From NCBI RefSeq assembly GCF_025377685.1, contig NZ_JACEHK010000015.1, positions 62,001-126,000 of the forward strand: DNA of 64,000 nt, read 5' to 3'. The notes beneath the pieces are model-generated. The model saw nothing but the letters and a program-made list of their open reading frames with translations. It was not told where the DNA came from and made no database searches. The position numbers and the translations under genes were made by a program. This stretch comes from Anaerobacillus sp. CMMVII (lineage in GTDB: Bacteria > Bacillota > Bacilli > Bacillales > Anaerobacillaceae). Below are positions 1 to 9,038 of this stretch, in pieces; position 1 is the first letter of the stretch; each line of letters begins with the position of its first letter.

Positions 1-380
1 ATCCTATTAAACAACGTCCAATTAGCTTGGGAACTGCAGACCATATTGTCATGTTTAATACATCAAAGCAGAAAGAGGCAGCTTGGAAATTTACGGAGTT
101 CTTTACAAATCAAGAGAATGATCTGAAATGGGCAAAATATCAAGGGTTTATCCCTTATCGTCAAGCGAATTTGAGTGATCCTGAGTACTTAAACAATGAA
201 GCTATGGCGTTCTTTTTAAACGAAGCTAAACACGCGGTATCATATCCAACATTGCCGGAGTGGCCTCAAATTGATCAAGCAATTGCTGATGCCATACAAC
301 AAGCTCTAATCGGTGCGAAAACACCTGAAGAAGCATTAAATGAAGCAGCCGAAAAAGTAAATTCTCTTTTAGGGAATTAA
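1..380 (+). CDS. Carbohydrate ABC transporter solute-binding protein, C-terminal part
   Basis: The frame is open from the left edge, so the start, signal peptide and lipobox lie outside; about 125 C-terminal residues are visible. The segment HIVMFNTSKQKEAAWKF and the ending TPEEALNEAAEKVNSLL are typical of family-1 (MalE/UgpB-like) sugar-binding proteins, in which a late helix reads roughly 'sk.keaAwkF' and the last helix 'peeAL..a...vn..l'. Its role would be to capture a sugar or glycoside outside the membrane for the two permeases that follow. No ATPase gene is visible, so a shared MsmX-type ATPase is likely (inference). The substrate cannot be read from the fragment. Confidence 0.85.
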   Translation, partial: PIKQRPISLGTADHIVMFNTSKQKEAAWKFTEFFTNQENDLKWAKYQGFIPYRQANLSDPEYLNNEAMAFFLNEAKHAVSYPTLPEWPQIDQAIADAIQQALIGAKTPEEALNEAAEKVNSLLGN

Positions 381-395
381 TCGGAACATCTATGG

Positions 396-428
396 TCGTG
401 CCCAGAATTATTGGGCACGATCTTCTAT
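396..428 (+). terminator. Hairpin between binding-protein and permease genes (attenuator-like)
   Basis: A 9-bp perfect stem TCGTGCCCA / TGGGCACGA with a short loop is followed by a T-rich stretch without a long T-run. It lies 16 bp after the binding-protein stop. In such operons a hairpin here usually lets the binding protein be made in excess over the permeases (inference). Confidence 0.6.
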
Positions 429-505
429 TTACTTCCAGATTGGTTTTGAGATAAACTATTTACTAGTTTACCAAATAAATACAGATTATTAAAAGTGGTG
501 GGGAA

Positions 506-1384
506 ATGAGGCAAAGAGAAAATTTAACAGGATTTCTATTTATACTTCCAGCGTTATTTGTTCTGTCTATTGTTGTTTTTTATCCATTAACCTGGACGTT
601 TTGGCTAAGTCTTCATGAAAAAATATTAATTGCTCCACAACGAGATCAGTTTCTCGGGTTCACTCATTATCAAGAGTTATTTGGTGACAACGAGCTCTGG
701 AAATTTCTATTGATTACAGTCATTTTTACACTTTCTTCGGTATCCATAAAGATTATTTTTGGAATGATAGGTGCATTGTTATTGCATCAAAATCATCCTG
801 GCACAAAGTTTTACTGGTCACTTTTTACAATTCCCTGGCTCATCCCTTCTGTGGTAGCAGCATTAATCTGGCGCTGGATGCTCCATGAACAATTCGGTAT
901 TATTAATCAAGTTTTGGTTTCAGTGGGAATATTAGAGATGCCTATCCCTTGGTTAAGTAGGGAGCTATTAGCACTAATCTCAGTCATTGTGGTTGATGCT
1001 TGGGTAGGCTTACCTTTTATGATCGTTGTCTGTTTAGCTGGATTAAAGACAATTCCAACACAGTGGTATGAGGCAGCGATGGTCGACGGTGCAAACTGGC
1101 TACAACAGTTCATTTATATTACGCTACCGAGCATGAAGACAATTTTACTAGTCATGGGAACGTTGAGCTTCATTGGTACTTTTAATAGCTTTAATATCAT
1201 TTATACTATGACTGGTGGCGGGCCAGTAAATGCGACCAATACGTTAGTCATCCATATTTACCGAACAGCCTTTACCCAATACAATTTTGGCTTGTCCTCT
1301 GCAATAGCAGTTGTTACATTTCTAATCATTTCGTGTTTTGTCATCTATTATCGAAGATTGCTAGATAAGGAGGGTGAATTTTAA
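506..1384 (+). CDS. Carbohydrate ABC transporter permease, MalF/UgpA type
   Basis: Inner-membrane permease of 292 aa with about six hydrophobic segments. The EAA loop that contacts the ATPase is visible as EAAMVDGANWLQQFIYITLP in the last third, and YTMTGGGP is the MalF-type motif after it. GGTGGGG precedes the ATG. It follows the binding-protein gene and its stop overlaps the next ATG by one base (TAATG), so the two permeases are translationally coupled and form a heterodimeric channel. The family is certain; the exact sugar is unknown. Confidence 0.92.
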   Translation: MRQRENLTGFLFILPALFVLSIVVFYPLTWTFWLSLHEKILIAPQRDQFLGFTHYQELFGDNELWKFLLITVIFTLSSVSIKIIFGMIGALLLHQNHPGTKFYWSLFTIPWLIPSVVAALIWRWMLHEQFGIINQVLVSVGILEMPIPWLSRELLALISVIVVDAWVGLPFMIVVCLAGLKTIPTQWYEAAMVDGANWLQQFIYITLPSMKTILLVMGTLSFIGTFNSFNIIYTMTGGGPVNATNTLVIHIYRTAFTQYNFGLSSAIAVVTFLIISCFVIYYRRLLDKEGEF

Positions 1385-2199
1385 TGAAAAGGGTATTCTG
1401 GTATATCGCCATCTCAGTCTATGCACTTATCATGATTTTTCCATTACTGTGGATGTTTTCTACAGCATTTAAGTCATCAAATGAAATTTTCTCATTAACA
1501 CCTTCTTTTATACCAGAAAAATTCACCTTCCAAGCTTTTAAGGACGTCCTAATGATGGATGCTTATCGGAGGTATTTAGGCAATAGCTTGTTTGTGGCAA
1601 CTTGCTCGACATTGATATCAGTGGTCCTTTCGTCACTAGCAGGCTATGGGTTTTCGCGTTTTTACTTTCGAGGTAGAAAACGCATGTTACACTTGTTTTT
1701 AAGTGCTCAAATGATCCCTGGAGTCCTGTTACTTATGCCAATATTTTTTATCATGACAAAGTTTAAATTAATTGATAGTTATTTAGGACTAATCCTCGCT
1801 TATGTTACATTCTCGTTGCCTTTTTCGACTTGGATTATGACAGGGTTTTATAAGGGTATTCCTCGGGAGCTTGAAGAAGCAGCGATGATTGATGGTGCTT
1901 CTCGTTTTCAAGCCTTTCTGAAAATTATTGTCCCTCTAGCGGTTCCAGGAATGATTTCTACCGGAATATTTTCCTTCCTAGTTGCTTGGGATGAGTTTTT
2001 ATTTACGCTTACCCTAACGTCCTCAGAAGCTAAGCGAACATTGCCATATGGTCTTTATAGCTTTATGACACAGTATGGAGTGGAGTGGAATAATTTAATG
2101 GCTGCTTCTATTATAGCGATCATTCCACCATTTCTGATCTTCATGTTTTTACACAAGTATTTTCTTAGAGGATTTACGAGTGGTGCTTTAAAAGAGTAA
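1384..2199 (+). CDS. Carbohydrate ABC transporter permease, MalG/UgpE type
   Basis: Second permease of the importer, 271 aa, with about six membrane spans. The EAA motif EEAAMIDGASRFQAFLKII lies around residues 160-178, and the C-terminus KYFLRGFTSGALKE matches the MalG family, whose final 'GlTaGAvKg'-like tail contacts the ATPase. The start ATG overlaps the stop of the preceding permease. It is the last gene of the operon: a terminator lies about 190 bp downstream and no ATPase follows. Confidence 0.92.
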   Translation: MKRVFWYIAISVYALIMIFPLLWMFSTAFKSSNEIFSLTPSFIPEKFTFQAFKDVLMMDAYRRYLGNSLFVATCSTLISVVLSSLAGYGFSRFYFRGRKRMLHLFLSAQMIPGVLLLMPIFFIMTKFKLIDSYLGLILAYVTFSLPFSTWIMTGFYKGIPRELEEAAMIDGASRFQAFLKIIVPLAVPGMISTGIFSFLVAWDEFLFTLTLTSSEAKRTLPYGLYSFMTQYGVEWNNLMAASIIAIIPPFLIFMFLHKYFLRGFTSGALKE

Positions 2200-2385
2200 T
2201 AACAATTTAATGTAAAAGAAAGTTCACTTTCAACAACATACGATGCAAATGATTGAAGAAGCGAATTAGTATAGGAGAAAGTGAAATTTGCTTCATCAAT
2301 GTAACTTAACTTGTGTGTAGCTAAGGGAATGGTTGAAAGACATCCAGTATAACAACAAGGCATACGAAAACAGCGTATCTCGAAG

Positions 2386-2416
2386 CTCATTATCCTAAAG
2401 GTAGTGAGTTTTTTTA
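2386..2416 (+). terminator. Rho-independent terminator of the sugar ABC operon
   Basis: A 9-bp stem CTCATTATC / GGTAGTGAG (two G-U pairs), a five-base loop, then seven T residues. It closes the operon. The 185 bp between the last stop and this hairpin hold no coding sequence I can support. Confidence 0.7.
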
Positions 2417-2418
2417 TT

Positions 2419-2633
2419 AGGCTGTTTTCGCAAAGTTTGTTGCTTTCGTAAAAATCCCAAAGCCGGATTTTTACACATACTTACTAAGATTTCACTACTT
2501 ATTTAGTAAGTAGTGCTCTTTTATTACTAAATTTATCTTCATATAAGGAACTTTTCCAATTATTTCAGTTTAAAAGCAACAAGTTTTTTTGTGCGACGAG
2601 TAACCGCAGGAGCAATGTTTTAGAAAAGAGCCT
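2419..2633. repeat. MITE-like dispersed element, copy 1 (about 215 bp)
   Basis: Non-coding element bounded by imperfect terminal inverted repeats AGGCTGTTTTCGCAAA (left) and, read inward on the other strand, AGGCTCTTTTCTAAAA (right). It is nearly the same along its whole length as the element at 38505-38730, which lies in the opposite orientation. Its ends resemble three further elements at 26403, 51119 and 54910. No transposase is encoded. The remaining 210 bp to the next gene show nothing recognisable beyond a ribosome site. Confidence 0.75.
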
Positions 2634-2842
2634 TTCATTATTATTGTTAGATGAACTTCTAAGCCTTAAGTCTTATTGAAAATCAGCCTGTGGTTTATTT
2701 TGGAAAAACTATTCTTTGTTTATGATAGAACTAGCTTGAGTGATGATGACAGAAAGATTAACTTTTTTTATATTCTTATATACCAAAATTTACCTGTAGG
2801 CTATATAATTTAATTGGCTATGGGAAAAAAGGAGGAGTTAAA

Positions 2843-5800
2843 ATGAACGTCTTACGTTTTCTGATAGGTCGAAAAAAGTTGGTTGCTCTAATGGTCATTT
2901 TTATTTTTATAATAGGGATTTATGCTGCGGGAAAACTTGACCGGGAGTTATTTCCCTCGATTTCTTTTGATGGGGCCGGAATTTATGTGAATGCTGGTCA
3001 AATGTCCACACTTGATGTTGAGCAACAAGTCACAAAACCTATTGAGCAGGTATTACAGAATATCAGTGGGATTAAATCAATCACTAGCTCTTCAGCAATT
3101 GGTGTAAGTTCAATTAGTATTCAGGCAGAAGAGGGTTTAGGAGAAGAGGTATTTAAAGAAATCGAAGCATCAATGAGAGGATTGGAAACTCAACTCCCAG
3201 GAGTAAATCTAATCTCTACTCAACAGTTTTCAACAGACCAGCCCTATGAGTTTTATATGACGATTACAGAAGGCCAACTGAAGGAAATGTCTGAGTTTGC
3301 TCGTAACATAGTTAAACCGCGTCTAGAATCCTTACCTGAAGTTCGGGCAGTTAGTCTTGAAGGAATTGAAAAGTCTGAACTCATTGTTGAATTAAACTTA
3401 GAAAAGCTACAAGAAGCCGGAGTTTCTCATCAACAGGTAATTCAAACTATTCAGCAGTTAAATGTTGATACGTCTGTGGCTACTTTAGAAGCAGAAGCAG
3501 ATGTCGGTAAACCGATTGTAAGATGGACGACTACCATGGCAAACGTAGAAGATATCAAAAATATAGAACTTATTTCTGAAACAGGAATTAAACGAGTAGC
3601 TGATGTAGCAAAAGTGTATGAGGATAAAAATATGGCATCATCCGTTGGTTGGAATAATGGAACAAGAGAGTTTATTTTCGTTCAAATTGGCCGGGTTAAG
3701 GATGTAACACAAGTCGAGATGGCTGCCGCTGTGCGAAGAGAAATTGAAAAAATTAAAGAAGAGGGCCATGTGATAGGCTTTCAGTTTGAAGAGCTAGTTG
3801 CTCAAGCAGATTATGTTACGAATTCAATTGATGGAGTTAGCAAAAATGTAGTAATTGGTGGAGTAATCGCTCTTTTGATCCTTATCTTATTTTTAAGAAA
3901 TATCCGTGCGACCATCATCATTGGCTTGTCCATTCCGCTATCGATCCTTTTAACATTTATTGCGATGTATTTCTTTGAATACAGTTTTAACATGCTAACT
4001 CTGATTGGTTTAGGGTTAGGAATCGGGATGATGGTAGATTCATCGATTGTTATTTTAGAGTCTATTTATCGAAAGAAGGAAGCGGGCCTTAAAAAACTAG
4101 AAGCAGTTTTAGCAGGGGTTAAAGAAGTAGCAACAGCAGTATTTGCTTCAATGCTGACAACCATTGTTGTCTTTGTTCCCATTGGTTTGCTTGGTGGTGA
4201 AATGGGGCAATTTATGATTATTCTTTCGATGATTGTTGTGATGACATTAGTTAGTTCAGTGGTTGTTGCCTTCACCCTTATTCCAACATTAAGCGAGAAC
4301 TTTTTAAAGTTAAAGTATAGAAGAGAAGGTTCAAAAGAGGGCGTCATTATTGCTAAATATGGACGATTAGTTGCTTGGGTTGCAAAGAAAAAACGAAACC
4401 GCTACGGAATCGTGGTGTTGTTTATTGCTATTTTTGTAAGTTCGTTGCTGTTGATCACCAAAATACCAATGACGGTTATGCCAGATGTACTCAATCGTTA
4501 TGCAGAAATTATTGTTCAGCTTGAAGGTGGGTTAACTCCTGCTGAACGCGAGGAAATTGCTCATAAAATTAATAAACAAATCTCTGCAGTAGATGATGTT
4601 GAGAATAACTTGATTTTGGATAATGTTGGAGTATTATATATTCTTGTTAACATGACCACTGAAGAAAATGCGACGGTTGAACAAAGTGAAGTAAATGAGG
4701 CTATGTTTCGAGCGCTCCGTGAGCTAGAAGCAGAGTTTCCAATAATAAGCGTCGGTGGAGCAGATTTTTCTGGACCTAGCTTCCCAGTGGCGATTGAGAT
4801 TAAAGGAAATGATTTAGAGCAGCTAGCTGAGATTTCTCTAGATTTCATGAATAAGCTGAAGACAGTAGAAGGAGTTGTAGGAATTACATCGGCGGCAAAT
4901 AAGAAAATGACTGAGGAGCAAATCCAATTTAAAAATGTAAGTATGGAAAGAGATGGAGTGACTGCTTCGCAGCTCTTAGCTCAGTTTCAGCAATGGTCAG
5001 TTCGTATGCCTTTAGGAGAATTAAGAGATGAAGAAGTTACACCAATCTTTTTAACAACAAATGTAAACATTAATCATAAAGCCGATTTATTAAAACAAAA
5101 AATCATGACAATGGCTGGAGAAAAAGAGCTGGCTACTTATATCGAGTTGAAAAAGGTGGAAGTACCAACAGAAGTTACTAGAAAGGATGGTGAAAGGATT
5201 GTCACCATATTGGCAGGGATTGAAGGGCGCGATCTAGGTTCAATAACCCGAGATGTCGACCAGCTAATAGCAAACTATCAACTTCCTGCTGGTTACTCAA
5301 TTAAGACTGGAGGTAGCTTAGAAGAGCAAAAAGAAATGCAGAAAGACATGCTGATGATTTTAGCAATTGCGATTTTTCTTGTTTACGTCGTAATGACCGT
5401 TCAGTTTAATAGCTTTATTCATCCGTTTATTGTCATGTCCGTCATTCCGATGACCGTTACAGGAGCATTGTTAGGATTATTATTCACGCAATCTGAATTA
5501 AGTGTGTTATCAGGTGTAGGGATGGTATTTTTGATAGGGATTGTTTTGAATAATGCTATTCTCTTAATTGATCGTACAAAACAACTCAGAGGTTTAGGTT
5601 ACAATACAGAAGAAGCAATTGTTGAAGCTGGGAAAAATCGTTTACGTCCAATCTTTATGACAACCTTAACCACAGTTGGAGGAATGCTTCCACTTGCGAT
5701 AGCTACTGGAACAGCGAGTAATTATCAGTCACCGTTAGCCATCGTGATTATCTCAGGGCTACTGTTTGCAGCATTCATTACGCTAATCCTCGTTCCGTCT

Positions 5801-5893
5801 GTCTATCTATTATTTGAAGATATAAAATCAGGACTAAATCGTTTGTTCCGTCGTAAGTTAACACGTAGGAACAATAAGTCGCAATCGATTTAA
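2843..5893 (+). CDS. RND-family efflux transporter (HAE1/SwrC-like)
   Basis: 1016-aa proton-driven exporter with the classic duplicated RND layout: one N-terminal span, a large external loop of about 300 residues, five spans, then the same again. Visible motifs are LFLRNIRATIIIGLSIP, GIGMMVDSSIVILE in the fourth span (one acidic relay residue) and FLIGIVLNNAILLID in the equivalent second-half span. AAGGAGGAG precedes the ATG by 7 bp. Gram-positive relatives such as Bacillus SwrC/YerP export lipopeptides and cationic drugs without an outer-membrane partner. No adaptor or regulator gene is adjacent, so the substrate is open. It stands alone between a repeat element and deoR. Confidence 0.93.
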   Translation: MNVLRFLIGRKKLVALMVIFIFIIGIYAAGKLDRELFPSISFDGAGIYVNAGQMSTLDVEQQVTKPIEQVLQNISGIKSITSSSAIGVSSISIQAEEGLGEEVFKEIEASMRGLETQLPGVNLISTQQFSTDQPYEFYMTITEGQLKEMSEFARNIVKPRLESLPEVRAVSLEGIEKSELIVELNLEKLQEAGVSHQQVIQTIQQLNVDTSVATLEAEADVGKPIVRWTTTMANVEDIKNIELISETGIKRVADVAKVYEDKNMASSVGWNNGTREFIFVQIGRVKDVTQVEMAAAVRREIEKIKEEGHVIGFQFEELVAQADYVTNSIDGVSKNVVIGGVIALLILILFLRNIRATIIIGLSIPLSILLTFIAMYFFEYSFNMLTLIGLGLGIGMMVDSSIVILESIYRKKEAGLKKLEAVLAGVKEVATAVFASMLTTIVVFVPIGLLGGEMGQFMIILSMIVVMTLVSSVVVAFTLIPTLSENFLKLKYRREGSKEGVIIAKYGRLVAWVAKKKRNRYGIVVLFIAIFVSSLLLITKIPMTVMPDVLNRYAEIIVQLEGGLTPAEREEIAHKINKQISAVDDVENNLILDNVGVLYILVNMTTEENATVEQSEVNEAMFRALRELEAEFPIISVGGADFSGPSFPVAIEIKGNDLEQLAEISLDFMNKLKTVEGVVGITSAANKKMTEEQIQFKNVSMERDGVTASQLLAQFQQWSVRMPLGELRDEEVTPIFLTTNVNINHKADLLKQKIMTMAGEKELATYIELKKVEVPTEVTRKDGERIVTILAGIEGRDLGSITRDVDQLIANYQLPAGYSIKTGGSLEEQKEMQKDMLMILAIAIFLVYVVMTVQFNSFIHPFIVMSVIPMTVTGALLGLLFTQSELSVLSGVGMVFLIGIVLNNAILLIDRTKQLRGLGYNTEEAIVEAGKNRLRPIFMTTLTTVGGMLPLAIATGTASNYQSPLAIVIISGLLFAAFITLILVPSVYLLFEDIKSGLNRLFRRKLTRRNNKSQSI

Positions 5894-5923
5894 CATAATT
5901 TCACTTAATCATAAATAACTCTA

Positions 5924-5937
5924 TGAAAACGATATCA
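5924..5937 (+). promoter_or_regulatory. CcpA catabolite-responsive element (cre) upstream of deoR
   Basis: TGAAAACGATATCA matches the cre consensus TGWAANCGNTNWCA at every position. It lies just before a likely -10 box (TACAAT, 5946-5951), so CcpA bound here would block the promoter. Catabolite repression of deoxyribonucleoside catabolism by CcpA is established in B. subtilis. Confidence 0.75.
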
Positions 5938-5981
5938 TTGTTTGATACAATAGAACATAATTTCAAAACATAGGTGATATT

Positions 5982-6925
5982 ATGGAAAATGAAAAGCTCT
6001 TAAAAGTAATTGAAGCAGCGAAGCTTTACTATCTACTCGATTATAATCAAGTAGATATAGCTAAGCAATTAGGTGTCTCGCGTCCAACCGTGTCAAGGCT
6101 TCTTCAACTAGCTAAGGAAGAAGGAATCGTCCAGATTAAAATTATTGATCCTACCGAAGACATTGAAAACCTTGCTCTTCGACTTGAACAAAAATTCAAT
6201 TTAAAAAAAGCAATTGTTACTCATATTCCCCAGTATGAAGACCATCTCATTAAAATGTATTTAGGAGAAGCTACAGCAAAATATGTAGATGCCGTTGTAA
6301 AAGATGGTGATATTATTGGCGTTACATGGGGCACAACACTGTATCATACTGCGGTTGAATTAAAGACCAAATCTGTAAAAGATGTCAAGGTTGTTCAGTT
6401 AAAAGGTGGAGTCAGTCATTCAGAAACGAATACCCATATGAATGAAATTCTATATTTATTTGGCAAAGCATTTGGCACTACCCCTCATCATCTACCTTTA
6501 CCTGCAATCGTCGACCATGTAGTTGTGAAGCAAGCGATGGAAGCAGACCGTCATATAAAGCGGATATTAGAGCTTGGAAAACAAGCAAATATAGCGTTAT
6601 TTACGATTGGTCCTATTAAATCAGAGGCTCTACTATTTCAGTTAGGATATTTTACAGACCAAGAAATTCGTGCGATCAACTCTAAAGCAGTAGGGGATAT
6701 TTGTTCACGTTTTTTCGATGAGAATGGTCAAATTTTTAATGAACAATTAAATGCCCGTACACTCGGTATAGAACTCGCTGAGTTGAAAAAGAAGGAACAT
6801 GCAGTCTTGGTTGCGGGTGGTCCACACAAGATAGAAGGGATTCGCGGCGCCTTAAAAGGAAAATATGCGAACGTTTTGATTACAGATCAATTTACGGCAA
6901 AGTTTTACTTGATAAAGAATTTTAG
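5982..6925 (+). CDS. deoR: Deoxyribonucleoside regulator DeoR (SorC/CggR family), 3'-end frameshift
   Basis: Transcriptional repressor with an N-terminal helix-turn-helix (YYLLDYNQVDIAKQLGVSRP, residues about 16-35) and a SorC-type sugar-phosphate-binding domain (GVTWGTTLY, VQLKGG, VAGG near the C-end). It precedes nupC-deoC-cdd, which DeoR controls in B. subtilis with deoxyribose-5-phosphate as inducer. As given, the frame runs on to 7058 through its own terminator and into a tandem repeat. Adding one A at 6899-6902 makes the protein end LLDKEF at TAG 6923-6925, giving about 314 aa, the normal length. I therefore treat the extension as an indel artefact. Confidence 0.88.
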
Positions 6926-6955
6926 GTGGTTGACTATAAAGTCGACCACTTTTTC
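6926..6955 (+). terminator. Rho-independent terminator after deoR
   Basis: A 9-bp stem GTGGTTGAC / GTCGACCAC (one G-U), loop TATAAA, then TTTTT. It starts at the base after the restored deoR stop, which supports that frame correction. Confidence 0.85.
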
Positions 6956-6956
6956 A

Positions 6957-6980
6957 TTTGTAAAAAATAAAAATTACAAA
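6957..6980 (+). promoter_or_regulatory. Inverted repeat TTTGTAA-n10-TTACAAA
   Basis: Spaced inverted repeat directly after the deoR terminator. A closely similar block recurs at 7496-7517, upstream of nupC, so the two copies flank the tandem array. They could be DeoR binding sites that loop across the array; this is inference only, and the known B. subtilis DeoR palindrome is different. Confidence 0.35.
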
Positions 6981-7008
6981 AAGTGGTGTAAATTGAATGT
7001 GGTTGAAG

Positions 7009-7386
7009 TCGGAATGGAGCAGTTTGAGAAGAATGAAAGCTGTCCGAACCTGAGCTAACTTCGGACAGGATTAGTTTGAGAAGAATGAAAGCTGTCTGAA
7101 CCTGAGTTAACCTCGGAATGGAGCAGGTTGAGAAAAAGGAAAGCTGTCCGAAACTAAGCTACTTCGGACAGGATGAGGTTGAGAAGAGGAAAGTATTCCG
7201 AACCTAGGCCAAGTTCGGAAAGGATTAGGTTTGGATAAAGGAAAGCATTCCGAACCTGGACAAAGTTCGGAAAGGATCAGGCTGCTAGATAGGAAAGTAT
7301 TCCGAAGCTAGGCCAAGTTCGGAAAGGATCAAGCTGAAAAAAAGAAAAGCATTCCGAACCTAGGTAAAGTTTGGATCGGATCTGGT
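7009..7386. repeat. Tandem array of seven 51-52 bp palindromic units
   Basis: Unit starts at about 7009, 7060, 7112, 7163, 7214, 7266 and 7318, with a partial eighth at 7370, so the period is 51 or 52 bp throughout. Each junction carries TTCCGAAC, a spacer of about 8 bases, then GTTCGGAA, and can fold into a hairpin. The unit interiors (GGAT.AGGTTGAGAA..GGAAAG) are conserved but degenerate. There is no coding potential. The arms resemble spacer-repeat units, but there are no unique spacers and no cas genes. The following 110 bp to the nupC control region are AT-rich and otherwise empty. Confidence 0.85.
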
Positions 7387-7495
7387 GGATATACTGCTAA
7401 TTACTAGAATAATTTGTGTGCTTTTAATTTAGTATTAAAATAAATAGTTTTATATATATGATGTTTTGAATAGTGCGCCTTACAATTTTTTTTCA

Positions 7496-7517
7496 TTTGT
7501 AAAAAACAAAATTTACA
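7496..7517 (+). promoter_or_regulatory. Inverted repeat TTTGTAAA-n8-TTTACA upstream of nupC
   Basis: Second copy of the block at 6957-6980, including shared flanking bases (a run of T then CA before it). It lies about 135 bp upstream of the nupC promoter. A further TTTACA / TGTAAA pair overlaps that promoter (7651-7669). Together they suggest an operator family recognised by one regulator, plausibly DeoR. Confidence 0.4.
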
Positions 7518-7640
7518 GAAAGTAAACTTTAAATAGAAACATTACCCAATATTAAACTGAAAACCAAGAGTAAAATTAGTTTCAACCTGCGAATTATGTC
7601 GAATTTTCAAAGAAGAAAAAATAAATGTTTTACAAATGTT

Positions 7641-7680
7641 CAATTAAGCGTTTACATACGTTCTGTAAATCTGGTATATT
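7641..7680 (+). promoter_or_regulatory. nupC-deoC-cdd promoter with overlapping cre-like site
   Basis: A -35 box TTTACA (7651-7656) and a -10 box TATATT (7675-7680) are separated by 18 bp. On the minus strand, 7641-7656 reads TGTAAACGCTTAATTG, matching 12 of 14 cre positions and overlapping the -35 box. TTTACA and TGTAAA (7664-7669) also form an inverted repeat around the promoter. Confidence 0.55.
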
Positions 7681-7763
7681 ATCAATGTACCGATCATGAT
7701 CATTAGTATTTAAATATTTTGTGTAACTTTCTAACATTCTATTAGACATCAGGAGTGATTAAC

Positions 7764-8978
7764 ATGAACATCATTTGGGGTATGTTTGGTATTTTTACTG
7801 TATTTTTTATTGCGTACTTATTTTCGAGTAATCGTAAGGCAATAAAACCTAGAACTGTATTAGGTGGTTTAGCTATTCAGTTATCCTTTGCGTTTATCGT
7901 ATTAAAATGGGAATTTGGGAAAGAGGCATTAGAGAAACTGGCTTTAGGTGTGAACGAAATTGTTAACTATGCAAATGAAGGGATCGGCTTCTTATTTGGT
8001 GGAATATTCGTTGCAGACAATATCGGTTTTATCTTTGCTTTTCAAGTTCTTCCAGTAGTTATTTTCTTTTCAGCGTTAATTTCAGTTCTATACTACATTG
8101 GAATTATGCAAATCGTTATAAAATTTTTAGGTGGTGCTCTATCTAAATTACTAGGAACAAGTAAAGCTGAGTCGCTTTCAGCAGCTGCTAATATTTTCGT
8201 AGGACAAACAGAAGCGCCACTTGTAGTAAAACCGTATTTAGATAAAATGACAAAGTCAGAGCTTTTCGCTGTAATGACTGGTGGATTAGCATCTGTAGCA
8301 GGTTCGGTATTAATCGGGTATTCATTATTAGGTGTTCCGTTAGAATATTTATTAGCTGCAAGCTTCATGGCAGCACCAGCAGGATTAATCATTGCAAAGA
8401 TCATGATTCCAGAAACTGAACGTTCACAGACGTCAGACGACTTACATCTGGAAAAAGATACAGAATCAGTGAATGTGATAGATGCTGCTGCTCGCGGAGC
8501 AAGTACAGGTTTACAATTGGCCTTAAATATTGGGGCAATGTTACTTGCGTTTATTGCATTGATTGCGTTAATTAATGGCCTCTTAGGAGCAGTTGGTGGG
8601 TTATTTAATTTCGAAGGCCTGACTCTAGAAATGATTTTAGGCGTCTTATTTGCACCAATTGCATTTGCGATTGGAGTTCCGTGGGCAGAGGCTGTTCAAG
8701 CAGGTGGATTTATTGGACAAAAACTAATCTTAAATGAGTTTGTAGCATATTCTTCGTTTGCACCACAAATCGAACAGCTTTCACCGAAAACAGTGGCAGT
8801 TATTAGTTTTGCTTTATGTGGGTTTGCAAACGTGTCATCAATGGGGATTTTACTAGGTGGACTTGGAAACCTTGCGCCGAACCGACGAGCTGATATTGCA
8901 AAGCTTGGGGTTAAGGCAGTAATTGCAGGGATGTTAGCTTCCCTTTTAAGTGCATCCATTGCGGGAATGTTATTTTAA
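7764..8978 (+). CDS. nupC: Concentrative nucleoside transporter, NupC type
   Basis: 404-aa membrane transporter of the CNT family that imports pyrimidine (deoxy)nucleosides with H+ or Na+. Visible family features are [21 protein letters not shown], read here in two parts as GGIFVADN and [24 protein letters not shown], which carries the substrate-binding [16 protein letters not shown]; and [17 protein letters not shown] near the C-end. The ATG at 7764 is preferred over an upstream GTG because AGGAG lies 8 bp before it. It is the first gene of the operon with deoC, a XapX protein and cdd, under deoR and CcpA control. Confidence 0.95.
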   Translation: MNIIWGMFGIFTVFFIAYLFSSNRKAIKPRTVLGGLAIQLSFAFIVLKWEFGKEALEKLALGVNEIVNYANEGIGFLFGGIFVADNIGFIFAFQVLPVVIFFSALISVLYYIGIMQIVIKFLGGALSKLLGTSKAESLSAAANIFVGQTEAPLVVKPYLDKMTKSELFAVMTGGLASVAGSVLIGYSLLGVPLEYLLAASFMAAPAGLIIAKIMIPETERSQTSDDLHLEKDTESVNVIDAAARGASTGLQLALNIGAMLLAFIALIALINGLLGAVGGLFNFEGLTLEMILGVLFAPIAFAIGVPWAEAVQAGGFIGQKLILNEFVAYSSFAPQIEQLSPKTVAVISFALCGFANVSSMGILLGGLGNLAPNRRADIAKLGVKAVIAGMLASLLSASIAGMLF

Positions 8979-9038
8979 AGAAATGTGTTAAAGAAAAACA
9001 AGTAATCTAGCTTATGAAACTGAAAGGATGAATTAGTA

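Noticed and set aside
2055-2390. Minus-strand reading frame over the end of the sugar permease
   Set aside because: It is the complement of a conserved permease gene, has no ribosome site and no recognisable protein content. The same applies to the antisense frames over deoC, the RND gene, the kinases and the TRAP permease.
6926-7058. C-terminal extension of DeoR
   Set aside because: It is translated from the gene's own terminator and the tandem repeat; one added A restores the normal C-terminus and stop at 6925.
7009-7386. Possible CRISPR array
   Set aside because: The units are degenerate over their whole length, there are no conserved repeats with unique spacers, and no cas gene lies in the window.
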